Positions 1 through 8,158 of a stretch of DNA of 62,840 nt are shown piece after piece. Below the pieces are notes generated by a model. That model was not told the DNA's origin. It made no database searches and saw only the letters and a list, made by a program, of their open reading frames with translations. The translations under genes were made by a program, and so were the position numbers. The DNA is taken from NCBI GenBank assembly GCA_031553755.1, contig JAVBKZ010000024.1:1-62840 (forward strand), given 5' to 3'. Position 1 is the first letter of the stretch. Each line of letters opens with the position of its first letter. The DNA comes from JAIRVZ01 sp031553755. GTDB lineage: Bacteria > Bacteroidota > Bacteroidia > Bacteroidales > Azobacteroidaceae.

Positions 1-136
1 GTGCGGACTCTTTCTCACAACTGCTTTCTATCGCTGATACTGCCAGGAAGAATGGAAGGTCAAGGTATTATGCGTTGGCAGAAATTGCCAAATTGTAAAA
101 TCCCGTAGATCCTAAAGTGCTGACCTGAGTAGTTAC
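1..136 (+). mobile_element. Right end of an insertion sequence (IS66-like?), partial
   Basis: The window opens inside a mobile element. A short transposase-like reading frame ends at 98, and the element ends at 136 with GACCTGAGTAGTTAC (122-136). The exact reverse complement of these 15 bases begins the partial element at 62701. The next bases inward differ between the two sites, as expected for opposite ends of one element type. IS66-family ends usually begin GTAA, which fits, but the family is inferred from that and from the weak resemblance of the protein tail. Only the 3' end of the element is present. Confidence 0.6.
3..98 (+). CDS. C-terminal tail of a transposase-like protein (partial)
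   Basis: The frame starting at base 3 is open from the window edge to TAA at 96-98 and encodes about 31 residues, including the stretch LLSIADTARKNG and a final ALAEIAKL. The pattern resembles the short C-terminal extension of IS66-type transposases, in which an alanine-rich helix is followed by a tyrosine and a hydrophobic helix. The catalytic domain lies outside the window. The other two forward frames here look less protein-like. The position just inside an IS end supports a transposase, but identity is not proven. Confidence 0.4.
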   Translation, partial: ADSFSQLLSIADTARKNGRSRYYALAEIAKL

Positions 137-409
137 AACAATAAAGCAATAATTTTAACTTTTAGTATTGTTTACTAAAAATCAGCAATTTTGTTAGGAA
201 TCATAGGCAGTGATAGTTTAACAAGAATTGAAACTGATTTGAAAGTTGAATTTATAAAAACCGAAAAATAGCAGTGCCTAAGCGATTTGGCGTTAGGCGG
301 GGGCAAATCGTGAATTGAAAGTTTGTGGGGAAAATCCCTATCTGAACGGTAAGTTGCCAACCCTTGGATACCTGCTTAAAGATATAACGAAAATTAATAA
401 CTGAAAAAT
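137..409. other. Intergenic region without a recognisable gene
   Basis: This AT-rich stretch lies between the IS end and a damaged exported-protein gene. No reading frame here looks like protein. The stretch holds one short palindrome (276-298) and a run of G residues after it. No clear TAnnTTTG promoter was found. Confidence 0.6.
276..298. repeat. Short palindrome GCCTAA...TTAGGC
   Basis: The arms GCCTAA (276-281) and TTAGGC (293-298) pair, with a further GC/GC pair inside and one bulge. The right arm reads GTTAGGC, which fits the GTTRRRY core of integron attC sites, but the left arm lacks the matching AAC. It may be only a terminator-like or stray hairpin. Confidence 0.4.
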
Positions 410-968
410 ATGAAACGATTTTTAATTTTGACTTTTTCTCTTTTGACAGTGACCATGTATGGACAAGATTAAGTACAATTACGTTCACTTTAACAAATTG
501 ACAGAAGTAACAGGTACAGAATTCGTAATTGCATCCATTGAAAATGTGGGGAAAATGTGGGAAACGAAGAGTAAGTATCTTTTATTCATCAATACTACAA
601 CAGGAGAGAAAATTCAAATTGACTTTCCAAGTGATGCCAATATTCAAAAACTTGAACAAGTGAAAATAGACAGTTTAGGTATTAACTTGATTATTGTTTC
701 TGCAAAAACTATTGATTTAGATGGCAAAAGTGGTATTGACTGGAACGACCCAACACAAATTGTAATTCTTTCTTCGGATGGAAAAGAAAAGACCCAACTT
801 ACCGACAATAAATTTTTCGTAAGAACATGGATAATTAATAAGCTTACAGGAACGATTGTCGTTACTGGACATTACGACACAAATAACAATAATAAATACG
901 ACAAAACAGACAAAAACGAAATTCACATTTACGACTTAAAGACATTGAAATTACGGAATAAAATATAA
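410..968 (+). pseudogene. Exported protein of unknown function, frameshifted after the signal peptide
   Basis: ATG at 410 starts a textbook signal peptide (MKRFLILTFSLL...MYGQD) that runs into a stop at 470-472. The plus-one frame then continues as a coherent protein of about 165 residues to TAA at 966-968. Removing one T near 468-470 joins GQD to KYNYVHFN. The body is rich in beta-strand patterns and carries a DTNNNNKYD loop resembling a calcium-binding EF-hand or dockerin loop, so it may be a propeller-like secreted protein. An ATG at 459 in the second frame would give a cytoplasmic product without the signal. Either the gene is broken or the assembly has a one-base error. The family is not recognised. 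Confidence 0.55.
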
Positions 969-973
969 CAAAG

Positions 974-1000
974 CTGACCGTTATAGGTATTTGTGGTCAG
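974..1000. terminator. Possible hairpin after the exported-protein gene
   Basis: CTGACC (974-979) pairs with GGTCAG (995-1000) around a 15-base loop, five bases after the stop codon. Only a weak T run follows, so termination is uncertain. Confidence 0.3.
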
Positions 1001-1069
1001 ACAGAATTTTATATTGATTTGAAGTAGAAGATAACAAGAATGTTAAATAATGGATAGTGGAGGGTATAA

Positions 1070-1522
1070 ATGAATAGTGATTGTAAAGTTGGCGACTTGA
1101 TTTACGATGCTAGTATTTATGATGGGTTAAATACCTTCTTATCTGATTTACAATTTTACAAAAAGTGGCTACCGAAAGATAAGGATGCTAAAATGCTTGA
1201 ACTTTGTTGTGGCACAGGAAGGCTCACTATTCCAATTGCACAGGATGGATACAATATTTGTGGAGTAGATTACACTCCATCAATGCTTGAACAAGCAAAG
1301 GTAAAAGCTTCCGATGCAGGGTTAGCGATTCATTTCATTGAAGCAGATATTAGAACATTAAACCTGCAAGAAAAATTCGACCTTTATATTCTCCTTAATT
1401 CGCATTATTTATTGGGTTTTTCTAAACCATATCCCATTTTCTTATCTTCCTTTTTTAACATAAATGCGAAAATAATAGCCAAAAAGCCAAAACAAGCGAA
1501 TATAAGCATGGGTAAAGTATAA
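1070..1522 (+). pseudogene. Class I SAM-dependent methyltransferase, 3' end lost
   Basis: The N-terminal part is a clear Rossmann methyltransferase: MLELCCGTGRLTIP is the SAM-binding motif I (about residues 42-55), followed by GVDYTPSML and IEADIRTLNL. Family members usually run to about 240-260 residues. Here the homologous part stops near residue 110, at KFDLYILLNS. From about base 1400 the frame simply reads the antisense of the MFS transporter's 3' end, so the last 35-40 residues are junk. The gene appears to have been truncated by a rearrangement that placed the transporter gene against it. The substrate cannot be told. Confidence 0.7.
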
Positions 1523-2796
1523 TTATATAAAGATATTTGTGTCGTTTCTCCGTCAATTATTTTTTCGACAGTTCCTATTCTGCAATATTTATCCAACACA
1601 TATCCAATTAACATCGGCACTCCCATCAATCCCCAATTTTGAACCCAAAACGTTATCGCATAAGCTGTTCCTAACCGTTTCTCTGGGATTATTTTGGCAA
1701 CGGAAGGCCACATCGCGGATGGAACTAATGAAAACGCAATACCTAAAACAAGTACCAAGCCAATGGCGATATATAAGCTATTTAACGATGGAATAGAGAA
1801 TAACAGATGCACGAAAACGAGGAGAATCGAACCGATAATCATGATGGTCGCTCCTTTCCCTTTTTTATCGTATAAATTTCCGAAAAAAGGAGTTAAGATC
1901 AAGGCTCCCATTGGAAGTAACGCGGGTATATAGCCGGCGAATTCATCAGAAACGCCATATTTTTGTACAATTAAATTTGTTGCGTATTTTATAAATGGAA
2001 AAACAGCCGAATAAAATAAAACGCAAAGAATAGTTATGTACCAAAAACCTCGTACTTTAACTATTTCTTTGATATCATTGAATTTAAATTCTTCAGAAGA
2101 AATTTCTTCTTTGTTTTCATTGTCGGATTTTTTGTCTAATACACAAAAACATAAAAATGAAATTAAACCAATACAAAGTAGCAGAATGGCTAAAATCACC
2201 GGTGCTGATAAATTTCCTGTTAAGTTTACCAATGGAACCGGAGTAAACATTGCTAAAGCTGTTCCGATGCGTCCGGTAGATGTATTTAATCCGATAGCTA
2301 AGGCTAATTCTTTTCCTTTGAACCATTTAATGACAGCTTTATTGGCAGTGATTCCAAACATTTCAGCACCTACGCCAAATATAGCGAATCCTAATCCGGC
2401 AGTTAACGCATGGCGTTTGGCTGATAAGATTTCCCATGAACCGATATTTAATGTCATAATGTCAGTTCCCACATGACCTGATATTGCCCAGTATTTAATT
2501 CCCGCGCCAATGAGCATAATGGTTATCGCGAGAACACCAGTAATTCGGATTCCGATTTTATCAAGAATCATTCCTCCAAATACAAGCATTAGCAAAAAAA
2601 CATTAAACCAGCCATATCCACCGGAATAAATGCCATAATCAGAAGCGTTCCAATGTAATTTCATTTCTAAACGCTGCTCTAATGGAGCCATTGCGTCAGT
2701 CAGGTAGTAGGCGCAAAGCATTGTAAATGAAATCATAACCAAAACAATCCATCGCGTTTTTGAGGAATTATTCAATTGAGTTTGAATTTTATTCAT
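1405..2796 (-). CDS. MFS transporter (MFSD1-like)
   Basis: This 463-residue polytopic membrane protein has about twelve hydrophobic segments in two halves, with a charged central cytoplasmic loop rich in D, N, K and E at about residues 220-245. The motif GGMILDKIGIRITG fits the loop 2-3 signature of the major facilitator superfamily, and FGNLYDKKGKG is the matching loop in the second half. The overall pattern resembles MFSD1-type transporters widespread in Bacteroidales. The substrate is unknown; animal MFSD1 carries dipeptides. It is divergent from the glycan operon, and its last codons overlap the truncated methyltransferase frame on the other strand. Confidence 0.75.
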   Translation of the reverse strand: MNKIQTQLNNSSKTRWIVLVMISFTMLCAYYLTDAMAPLEQRLEMKLHWNASDYGIYSGGYGWFNVFLLMLVFGGMILDKIGIRITGVLAITIMLIGAGIKYWAISGHVGTDIMTLNIGSWEILSAKRHALTAGLGFAIFGVGAEMFGITANKAVIKWFKGKELALAIGLNTSTGRIGTALAMFTPVPLVNLTGNLSAPVILAILLLCIGLISFLCFCVLDKKSDNENKEEISSEEFKFNDIKEIVKVRGFWYITILCVLFYSAVFPFIKYATNLIVQKYGVSDEFAGYIPALLPMGALILTPFFGNLYDKKGKGATIMIIGSILLVFVHLLFSIPSLNSLYIAIGLVLVLGIAFSLVPSAMWPSVAKIIPEKRLGTAYAITFWVQNWGLMGVPMLIGYVLDKYCRIGTVEKIIDGETTQISLYNYTLPMLIFACFGFLAIIFAFMLKKEDKKMGYGLEKPNK

Positions 2797-2967
2797 ATAA
2801 TTTAATTAAATTTTATAAATTTGATATTGAACATATAAACGTATATTTTCCAATAATATTTTAAAGTTTGTTCAATAAAATACGTTATTCGACGTTAATA
2901 AAATCGGAAAATTAAATAAAAAAAATTACTTTTGCACCTCTTGTGAAAAAATAAGCTTTCTTAATTT

Positions 2968-3000
2968 TTTTGCAAAAAAAGAATAAATAGATTAAATTTG
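2968..3000 (+). promoter_or_regulatory. Bacteroidota-type promoter for the glycan operon
   Basis: TTTTG at 2968-2972 (-33 element) lies 20 bases before TAAATTTG at 2993-3000 (-7 element, consensus TAnnTTTG). It would start transcription only a few bases before the wzc start codon at 3012, giving an unusually short leader. A second perfect -7 box, TACTTTTG at 2927-2934, would give a leader of about 70 bases but has no clear -33 element. Confidence 0.55.
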
Positions 3001-3011
3001 TTGAAATTCAG

Positions 3012-5354
3012 ATGGATAACAAAAAAAATACAAAAAAAACAGTTACTAAAAACGATTCTGTCGATTTAAAATACATAGTCTCATTGTGTGTGAAGAATTG
3101 GAAATGGTTTGCTCTTAGTTTATTTATATCTTCATTAGTGGGAGCATTGTATTTTCTTATTAAAAATCCTGTTTATTATGTTGATTCTTATATTTTGCTA
3201 AAAGAAGAAGATTCAAAATCTAAATCAGGAGCAATGTCTATGTTGGCTGGTTTGGGAGATTTAGGTTCAATGATGGGTAGTAAGAATGTGGATAATGAAG
3301 TGGGTGTTCTTAATACGCGGATGTTGATGAAACAGACGATTTTAGACTTAAACCTACATATTGAAAGCCGGACAAGAAAAGGATTAAAATCTGTAGATAT
3401 GTATCCTGGATTTCCTTTTAATGTTACCGTGAATCCTCAACAAGTAGATACAATTGAATGTGGTATTAAGTTTAAAATAAAACCTGTAGGGAAGAATCAA
3501 TATCATGTAGAGGGAAAGTGTGTAAGAGGAACTTTCAGATCAGATAAATTTGAAACTACAATCAGTCAATTTCCGGCTGTTATTAAAACTTCTTCTATAG
3601 ATATAAATATTGATAGAAATCAAGCTGTTGAATTAGAAGAAGATCAAATTGTCAAAGTGACTATAAGTAATCCGAATGTAGTAACGGAAAGCTACCGAGA
3701 AATATTAGGAATTGGCGCTACCAGTAAAAAAACAAGCATCATCAGGTTTGGAATGGAAACGGATAATGTGAAAAAAGCGCAGGATTTGATGACTACGATG
3801 ATCGGAAAGTTTAATATTGAAGCGGTTAAAGATAAAAATGAAGAGGCGTACAATACCTCTAAATTTGTAGAAGAGCGACTGTATTTTATTGCCTCAGAAT
3901 TGAAAAATGTAGAAGATGAAGTAGCTAAATACAAACAAGATAATAATTTAACAGATATTTCTTCAGAAGCTAAATTATTTCTTGAACAAATGGGAAAAAC
4001 GGAAACAAAACGTTTCGAAGTTCAAACACAACTGAATGTCGTTGATTATTTAGAAAATTTTGTGAAAGATGAAAAAAATAAAAATAAAATCATTCCCGGT
4101 GTTGGATTGGAAGATAAAAGTTTGTTAAGCGTTATTGTAAAATACAATGAACTTTTAATGGAAAAAAACACATTGGAAAGTTCATCTTCTGAAAATAATC
4201 CATCTCTCATTGTTCTGAATAATCAATTGTTGACTATGAGACAGAATATTCTTTCTAATATAAAAAATGTGAAAGAAAGTTTGAATGTAGCTATCAATGA
4301 CATCAAGGGACAGGATAAAATAATGAATAGCAGGATAAAATCTATACCTCAACAAGAAAGAAATTTTATTGAAATTGCCCGCCAAAGAGCGATTAAAGAA
4401 GAATTATATGTCTATTTATTGAAAAAAAGAGAAGAAGTCAATTTAAGTCTTGCATCAACTTCTCCTAAAGCCAAAACAATAGACGAACCAATGCCGGGAA
4501 TTAAACCCATTGCACCAAAGAAGATAAATATTCTTTTGGTAATTATGTTTTTAGGATTTGGTATGCCATTTGTTATCATATATTTATTACAAATGTTAAA
4601 TACGAAAGTAAGTTCTAAAGAAGAATTGGAGAGACTATCGGATGTTGAAGTTATAGGAGAAATAGCATTAAGCAAATCGAAGGAACATGTTGTCGTGAAG
4701 AAAGATTCTGTATCTCCTGATGTCGAATTATTTAGGTTATTGAGAGCAAATATATTGTTTAAAATAAGGGGAACTGATAAGAAAGTATTCTTAATTACCT
4801 CGACAATAGCAGGGGAAGGAAAAACATTTATAGGAACAAACCTCGCGCTTAGTATGGCATTGACCGGAAAGAAAATTCTTTTGGCTGGATTAGATATAAG
4901 AAAGCCTCGTCTTGCCGAATATTTAGGCATGTCCAAAGTGAAAGGGATAACCGATTATTTGTCGGAAGATGCATATACTCCTGTTGAATTGATTCAAAAA
5001 TCAAATATCCATCCCAATTTGGATATCCTTCAAGCCGGAACAGTACCTCCAAATCCCAATGAGTTGTTAATGGAAGAAAAATTGGATAAATTATTCGAAT
5101 ATTACCGTACTAAATACGATTATATTATCATTGATACAGCTCCTGTAGGAATCGTTTCCGATACATTCCTACTCGACAGGTTAGCGGATGTTGTATTGTA
5201 TGTGAACAGAATCAATTATGTACATAAAGACAGTATCAAAAATATCAACACTGTCAATGCGAACGAAAGTTTGAAAAATATGTATGTAGTCGCGAATGGT
5301 ATTCAATTAAGCGATAAAAATGGTGGTTATGGATATGGGTATGGACATAAGTAA
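3012..5354 (+). CDS. wzc: Polysaccharide co-polymerase / bacterial tyrosine autokinase (Wzc type)
   Basis: This 780-residue inner-membrane protein controls chain length and export of surface polysaccharide. A Wzz domain follows a first membrane segment (about residues 31-51). A large periplasmic coiled-coil region ends in a second segment (about 506-528). The cytoplasmic BY-kinase has Walker A GEGKT (about 600), Walker A' LAGLDIRKPRL (about 624) and Walker B YDYIIIDTAPVG (about 706). The tail GGYGYGYGHK is the usual tyrosine cluster for autophosphorylation. Walker A' has Gly where proteobacterial enzymes have the first Asp, which I recall as common in Bacteroidota. It opens the operon; no Wza-type exporter is next to it. 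Confidence 0.92.
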   Translation: MDNKKNTKKTVTKNDSVDLKYIVSLCVKNWKWFALSLFISSLVGALYFLIKNPVYYVDSYILLKEEDSKSKSGAMSMLAGLGDLGSMMGSKNVDNEVGVLNTRMLMKQTILDLNLHIESRTRKGLKSVDMYPGFPFNVTVNPQQVDTIECGIKFKIKPVGKNQYHVEGKCVRGTFRSDKFETTISQFPAVIKTSSIDINIDRNQAVELEEDQIVKVTISNPNVVTESYREILGIGATSKKTSIIRFGMETDNVKKAQDLMTTMIGKFNIEAVKDKNEEAYNTSKFVEERLYFIASELKNVEDEVAKYKQDNNLTDISSEAKLFLEQMGKTETKRFEVQTQLNVVDYLENFVKDEKNKNKIIPGVGLEDKSLLSVIVKYNELLMEKNTLESSSSENNPSLIVLNNQLLTMRQNILSNIKNVKESLNVAINDIKGQDKIMNSRIKSIPQQERNFIEIARQRAIKEELYVYLLKKREEVNLSLASTSPKAKTIDEPMPGIKPIAPKKINILLVIMFLGFGMPFVIIYLLQMLNTKVSSKEELERLSDVEVIGEIALSKSKEHVVVKKDSVSPDVELFRLLRANILFKIRGTDKKVFLITSTIAGEGKTFIGTNLALSMALTGKKILLAGLDIRKPRLAEYLGMSKVKGITDYLSEDAYTPVELIQKSNIHPNLDILQAGTVPPNPNELLMEEKLDKLFEYYRTKYDYIIIDTAPVGIVSDTFLLDRLADVVLYVNRINYVHKDSIKNINTVNANESLKNMYVVANGIQLSDKNGGYGYGYGHK

Positions 5355-5358
5355 ATGA

Positions 5359-6393
5359 ATGATAATGATAATTCGTTCAAAAGCCCCATTACGTTTAGGA
5401 TTAGCCGGAGGAGGAAGTGATGTTTCTCCTTATTGTGATTTATATGGTGGTTCTATTTTAAATGCAACAATTAACTTATACGCTCATTGTACTATTATTG
5501 AACGAAATGATGAAATCATAAGATTTGAAGCATTAGATATAGAACAGTCAATTGAATATGATTCAGCTACAAGCTTGCCGATTAATGGCATCCTTGATTT
5601 GCATAAAGGTGTTTACAATCGTATCATAAAAGAATTTTTACCAAATCAAAAGTTTTCTTTTACTTTACTTACATATTCAGATGCACCTCCGGGAAGCGGA
5701 TTGGGTTCTTCTTCTACAATGGTAGTTTCTATTGTAAAAGCATTTACGGAATGGTTGAATTTGCCTTTGGGAGAATATGATATCGCTCATTTAGCTTACG
5801 ATATTGAACGGAATGATTTGGGCTTAAGCGGAGGAAAACAAGACCAATACGCTGCGACTTTTGGTGGATTCAATTTTATGGAATTTTTCAAAGACGATAG
5901 AACGATTGTGAATCCTCTTCGTATTAAACAATGGATTATTGATGAATTGGAAGAATCGATGATTCTTTATTATGTAGGTACATCTCGTTCTTCCGCTCAA
6001 ATTATTGATGAACAGAAAAAAAATACATCTTCGGGAAATGTTATAGCAATAGAAGCCATGCATCGGATAAAACAGAGCTCTGTTGAAATGAAAGAAGCAA
6101 TTTTAAAAGGCGACATCGTCAAATTTGCAAAAATAATGGGACAGGCTTGGGAAGACAAGAAAAAAATGGCAACTTCTATTACAAACACTCTTATAGATGA
6201 TGTTTTTAATGTAGCGTTGAATGCCGGGGCGATTACGGGAAAAATATCAGGTGCAGGTGGTGGTGGATTTATTTTCTTTGTAGTCAAGCCGGAAAATAAG
6301 TTTTTCGTGATCAAAGAACTAAAAAAATTAAAAGGTCAAGTTGTTGATTTTCATTTTACAAAGGGCGGTTGTCATGGTTGGAAAATCATGTAA
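5359..6393 (+). CDS. hddA: D-glycero-alpha-D-manno-heptose 7-phosphate kinase
   Basis: This GHMP-family kinase phosphorylates heptose 7-phosphate at C1 on the way to GDP-heptose. The 344 residues contain SKAPLRLGLAGGGSDV at the N-terminus and the ATP loop PPGSGLGSSST (about 109-119). GKISGAGGGGF near the C-terminus is the third GHMP motif. The start at 5359 is four bases after wzc; the second ATG at 5365 (MIIRSKAP) matches relatives equally well. gmhA, hddC and gmhB follow, which makes the GDP-D,D-heptose branch far likelier than another GHMP role. Confidence 0.88.
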   Translation: MIMIIRSKAPLRLGLAGGGSDVSPYCDLYGGSILNATINLYAHCTIIERNDEIIRFEALDIEQSIEYDSATSLPINGILDLHKGVYNRIIKEFLPNQKFSFTLLTYSDAPPGSGLGSSSTMVVSIVKAFTEWLNLPLGEYDIAHLAYDIERNDLGLSGGKQDQYAATFGGFNFMEFFKDDRTIVNPLRIKQWIIDELEESMILYYVGTSRSSAQIIDEQKKNTSSGNVIAIEAMHRIKQSSVEMKEAILKGDIVKFAKIMGQAWEDKKKMATSITNTLIDDVFNVALNAGAITGKISGAGGGGFIFFVVKPENKFFVIKELKKLKGQVVDFHFTKGGCHGWKIM

Positions 6394-6412
6394 TTTTAAA
6401 TGATGTAAATTC

Positions 6413-7006
6413 ATGAACGAAATTATACGCAAACAAATTTTATCTTCAATTTCAACAAAACAGGCTATTTTAGAAAATCCTGGATTATTACAAGATATTG
6501 AAAAAGCCGCCGGTTTGATACTGGAAGGATACAAATCAGGGAATAAGACGCTTTTGGCCGGAAACGGAGGTAGCGCTGCTGATGCACAACATATTGCGGG
6601 AGAATTTGTTTCCAAGTTTTATTTTGATAGGCCTGGAATCCCGTCCATATCATTAAGTACTGATACATCTATACTGACAGCTATTGGAAATGATTATGGT
6701 TACGACAAGTTATTTTCCAGGCAAATTCAGGCTCATGGTCAAAAAGGAGATATTTTTATTGGAATTTCCACTTCCGGAAATTCTGAAAATATTATCAATG
6801 CTTTTTTTGCTTGTAAAGAAAAAAACATTAAAACCATAGGATTAACGGGTGCCAGTAAAGGAAAAATGGTAGGATTATGTGATGTTTGCATAGAAGTGCC
6901 GTCTTTAGAAACTCCCAGAATACAGGAATCTCATATTTTAATCGGACATATTCTTTGTTGTATTGTCGAAGAACAATTATTCGGACATTTAAAACCTGAA
7001 AAATAA
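6413..7006 (+). CDS. gmhA: Phosphoheptose isomerase
   Basis: It converts sedoheptulose 7-phosphate to D-glycero-D-manno-heptose 7-phosphate, the first step of heptose synthesis. The 197 residues form a single SIS domain with LLAGNGGSAADAQHIAGEF (about 47-65), STSGNSENI (about 120) and a C-terminal ESHILIGHILC helix. The length is normal for the family. Its final TAA shares one base with the ATG of hddC, so the two are probably translationally coupled. Confidence 0.92.
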   Translation: MNEIIRKQILSSISTKQAILENPGLLQDIEKAAGLILEGYKSGNKTLLAGNGGSAADAQHIAGEFVSKFYFDRPGIPSISLSTDTSILTAIGNDYGYDKLFSRQIQAHGQKGDIFIGISTSGNSENIINAFFACKEKNIKTIGLTGASKGKMVGLCDVCIEVPSLETPRIQESHILIGHILCCIVEEQLFGHLKPEK

Positions 7007-7689
7007 TGGATGTTATTATACTTGCCGGAGGTATGGGGACACGATTAAAGGAAGTTATTTCTGATGTTCCGAAACCAATGGCTCCCATAAAAAACAAGCC
7101 ATTTCTGGAATATATATTAAATTGGTTGTCGGGTTATGAATCTGTCAGTAAATTTGTGTTGGCAGTAGGATATAAGTCCGAAATAATCAAAAATCATTTT
7201 GGACAATCATATCAAAACATTCCAATTACTTATGCCGATGAATATGATCCTCTTGGAACAGGAGGTGCTATTTTAAATGCACTAAAAGCATGTAGTTCCA
7301 ATGAAGTTTTGATTGTAAACGGAGACACTTATTTCCCCATTGATATTGATAAATTGCAAAAGTTTCATCAAGAACAAAGCAAGCCACTTTCGTTAGCATT
7401 AAAAAAAATGACTGATTTTGACAGGTACGGAACTGTAGAAATCAAACAGGACATGATTATTAAATTTAACGAAAAAAAATATTGCCAGGAAGGATTAATC
7501 AATGGAGGAATATATGTAATTAATAAAAATTGGATTGAACAACAAGAATATCCTTTGAAATTTTCTTTTGAAAAAAATGTATTGGAAGAAATAGTTTCAT
7601 TAAATTTGCTGAATGGTAAAATATTTGACAATGATTTTGTAGATATTGGAATTCCTGAAGATTACAAAAAAGCAGAATCAATCGTATGA
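7006..7689 (+). CDS. hddC: D-glycero-alpha-D-manno-heptose 1-phosphate guanylyltransferase
   Basis: This nucleotidyltransferase is expected to join heptose 1-phosphate to GTP, giving GDP-heptose. The 227 residues begin MDVIILAGGMGTRLKE with PKPM downstream, the NTP-binding signature, and carry the metal-binding VNGDTYF (about 104-110). Sequence alone would also allow a mannose- or glucose-1-phosphate enzyme. The position between gmhA and gmhB decides the call. It overlaps gmhB by four bases. Confidence 0.85.
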   Translation: MDVIILAGGMGTRLKEVISDVPKPMAPIKNKPFLEYILNWLSGYESVSKFVLAVGYKSEIIKNHFGQSYQNIPITYADEYDPLGTGGAILNALKACSSNEVLIVNGDTYFPIDIDKLQKFHQEQSKPLSLALKKMTDFDRYGTVEIKQDMIIKFNEKKYCQEGLINGGIYVINKNWIEQQEYPLKFSFEKNVLEEIVSLNLLNGKIFDNDFVDIGIPEDYKKAESIV

Positions 7690-8144
7690 ATAAAGCTGTA
7701 TTTTTAGACAGGGATGGAGTTATTAATATAGAAAAAAACTATGTATATAAAATAGAAGATTTCGAATTTATGCCCGGAATTTTTGATTTATGCCGGAAAT
7801 ATCAACAGGAAGGTTATCTGATATTTATAATTACCAATCAGGCAGGAATTGCAAGAGGATATTATACAGAAAAACAATTTCTTATTTTAACCGATTGGAT
7901 GATAAAAGAGTTAAAAAAACAAGATATTACAATTACAAAAGTATATTTTTGTCCTCATCATCCCGATTTTACCGGTGAATGCGAATGTCGGAAACCTAAT
8001 CCAGGAATGATTTTGCAAGCTGCAAAAGAATTTGATATTGATTTATCCGAAAGTATTTTGATTGGAGATAAAGAGAGCGATATTGAAGCGGGAAAAAGGG
8101 CGGGGGTAAGTATAAATATAAATATAAATATTAGCGATTTCTAA
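7686..8144 (+). CDS. gmhB: D-glycero-D-manno-heptose 1,7-bisphosphate 7-phosphatase
   Basis: This HAD-family phosphatase removes the 7-phosphate before nucleotidyl transfer. The 152 residues show DRDGVIN (motif I, 8-14), TNQAGIARG (motif II), the zinc-binding CPHHP and CECRKPNPG cluster typical of GmhB, and GDKESDIEAG (motif IV). The end is odd: after the GKRAGV segment the protein finishes in SININININISDF, encoded by a short AAATAT-type tandem repeat at 8109-8132, where relatives continue for about 20-30 residues. The catalytic core is complete, so it is probably active, but the tail may be altered by repeat slippage. Confidence 0.87.
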   Translation: MNKAVFLDRDGVINIEKNYVYKIEDFEFMPGIFDLCRKYQQEGYLIFIITNQAGIARGYYTEKQFLILTDWMIKELKKQDITITKVYFCPHHPDFTGECECRKPNPGMILQAAKEFDIDLSESILIGDKESDIEAGKRAGVSINININISDF

Positions 8145-8158
8145 ATTAAAAACTATTT

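Noticed and set aside
2036..2476. 146-residue plus-strand reading frame inside the MFS gene
   Set aside because: It is antisense to well-conserved membrane segments, has no recognisable motif or promoter, and is explained by codon bias of the real gene.
4412..4936. 174-residue minus-strand frame inside wzc
   Set aside because: It is antisense to the Walker A region of a clear kinase and has no protein-like features of its own.
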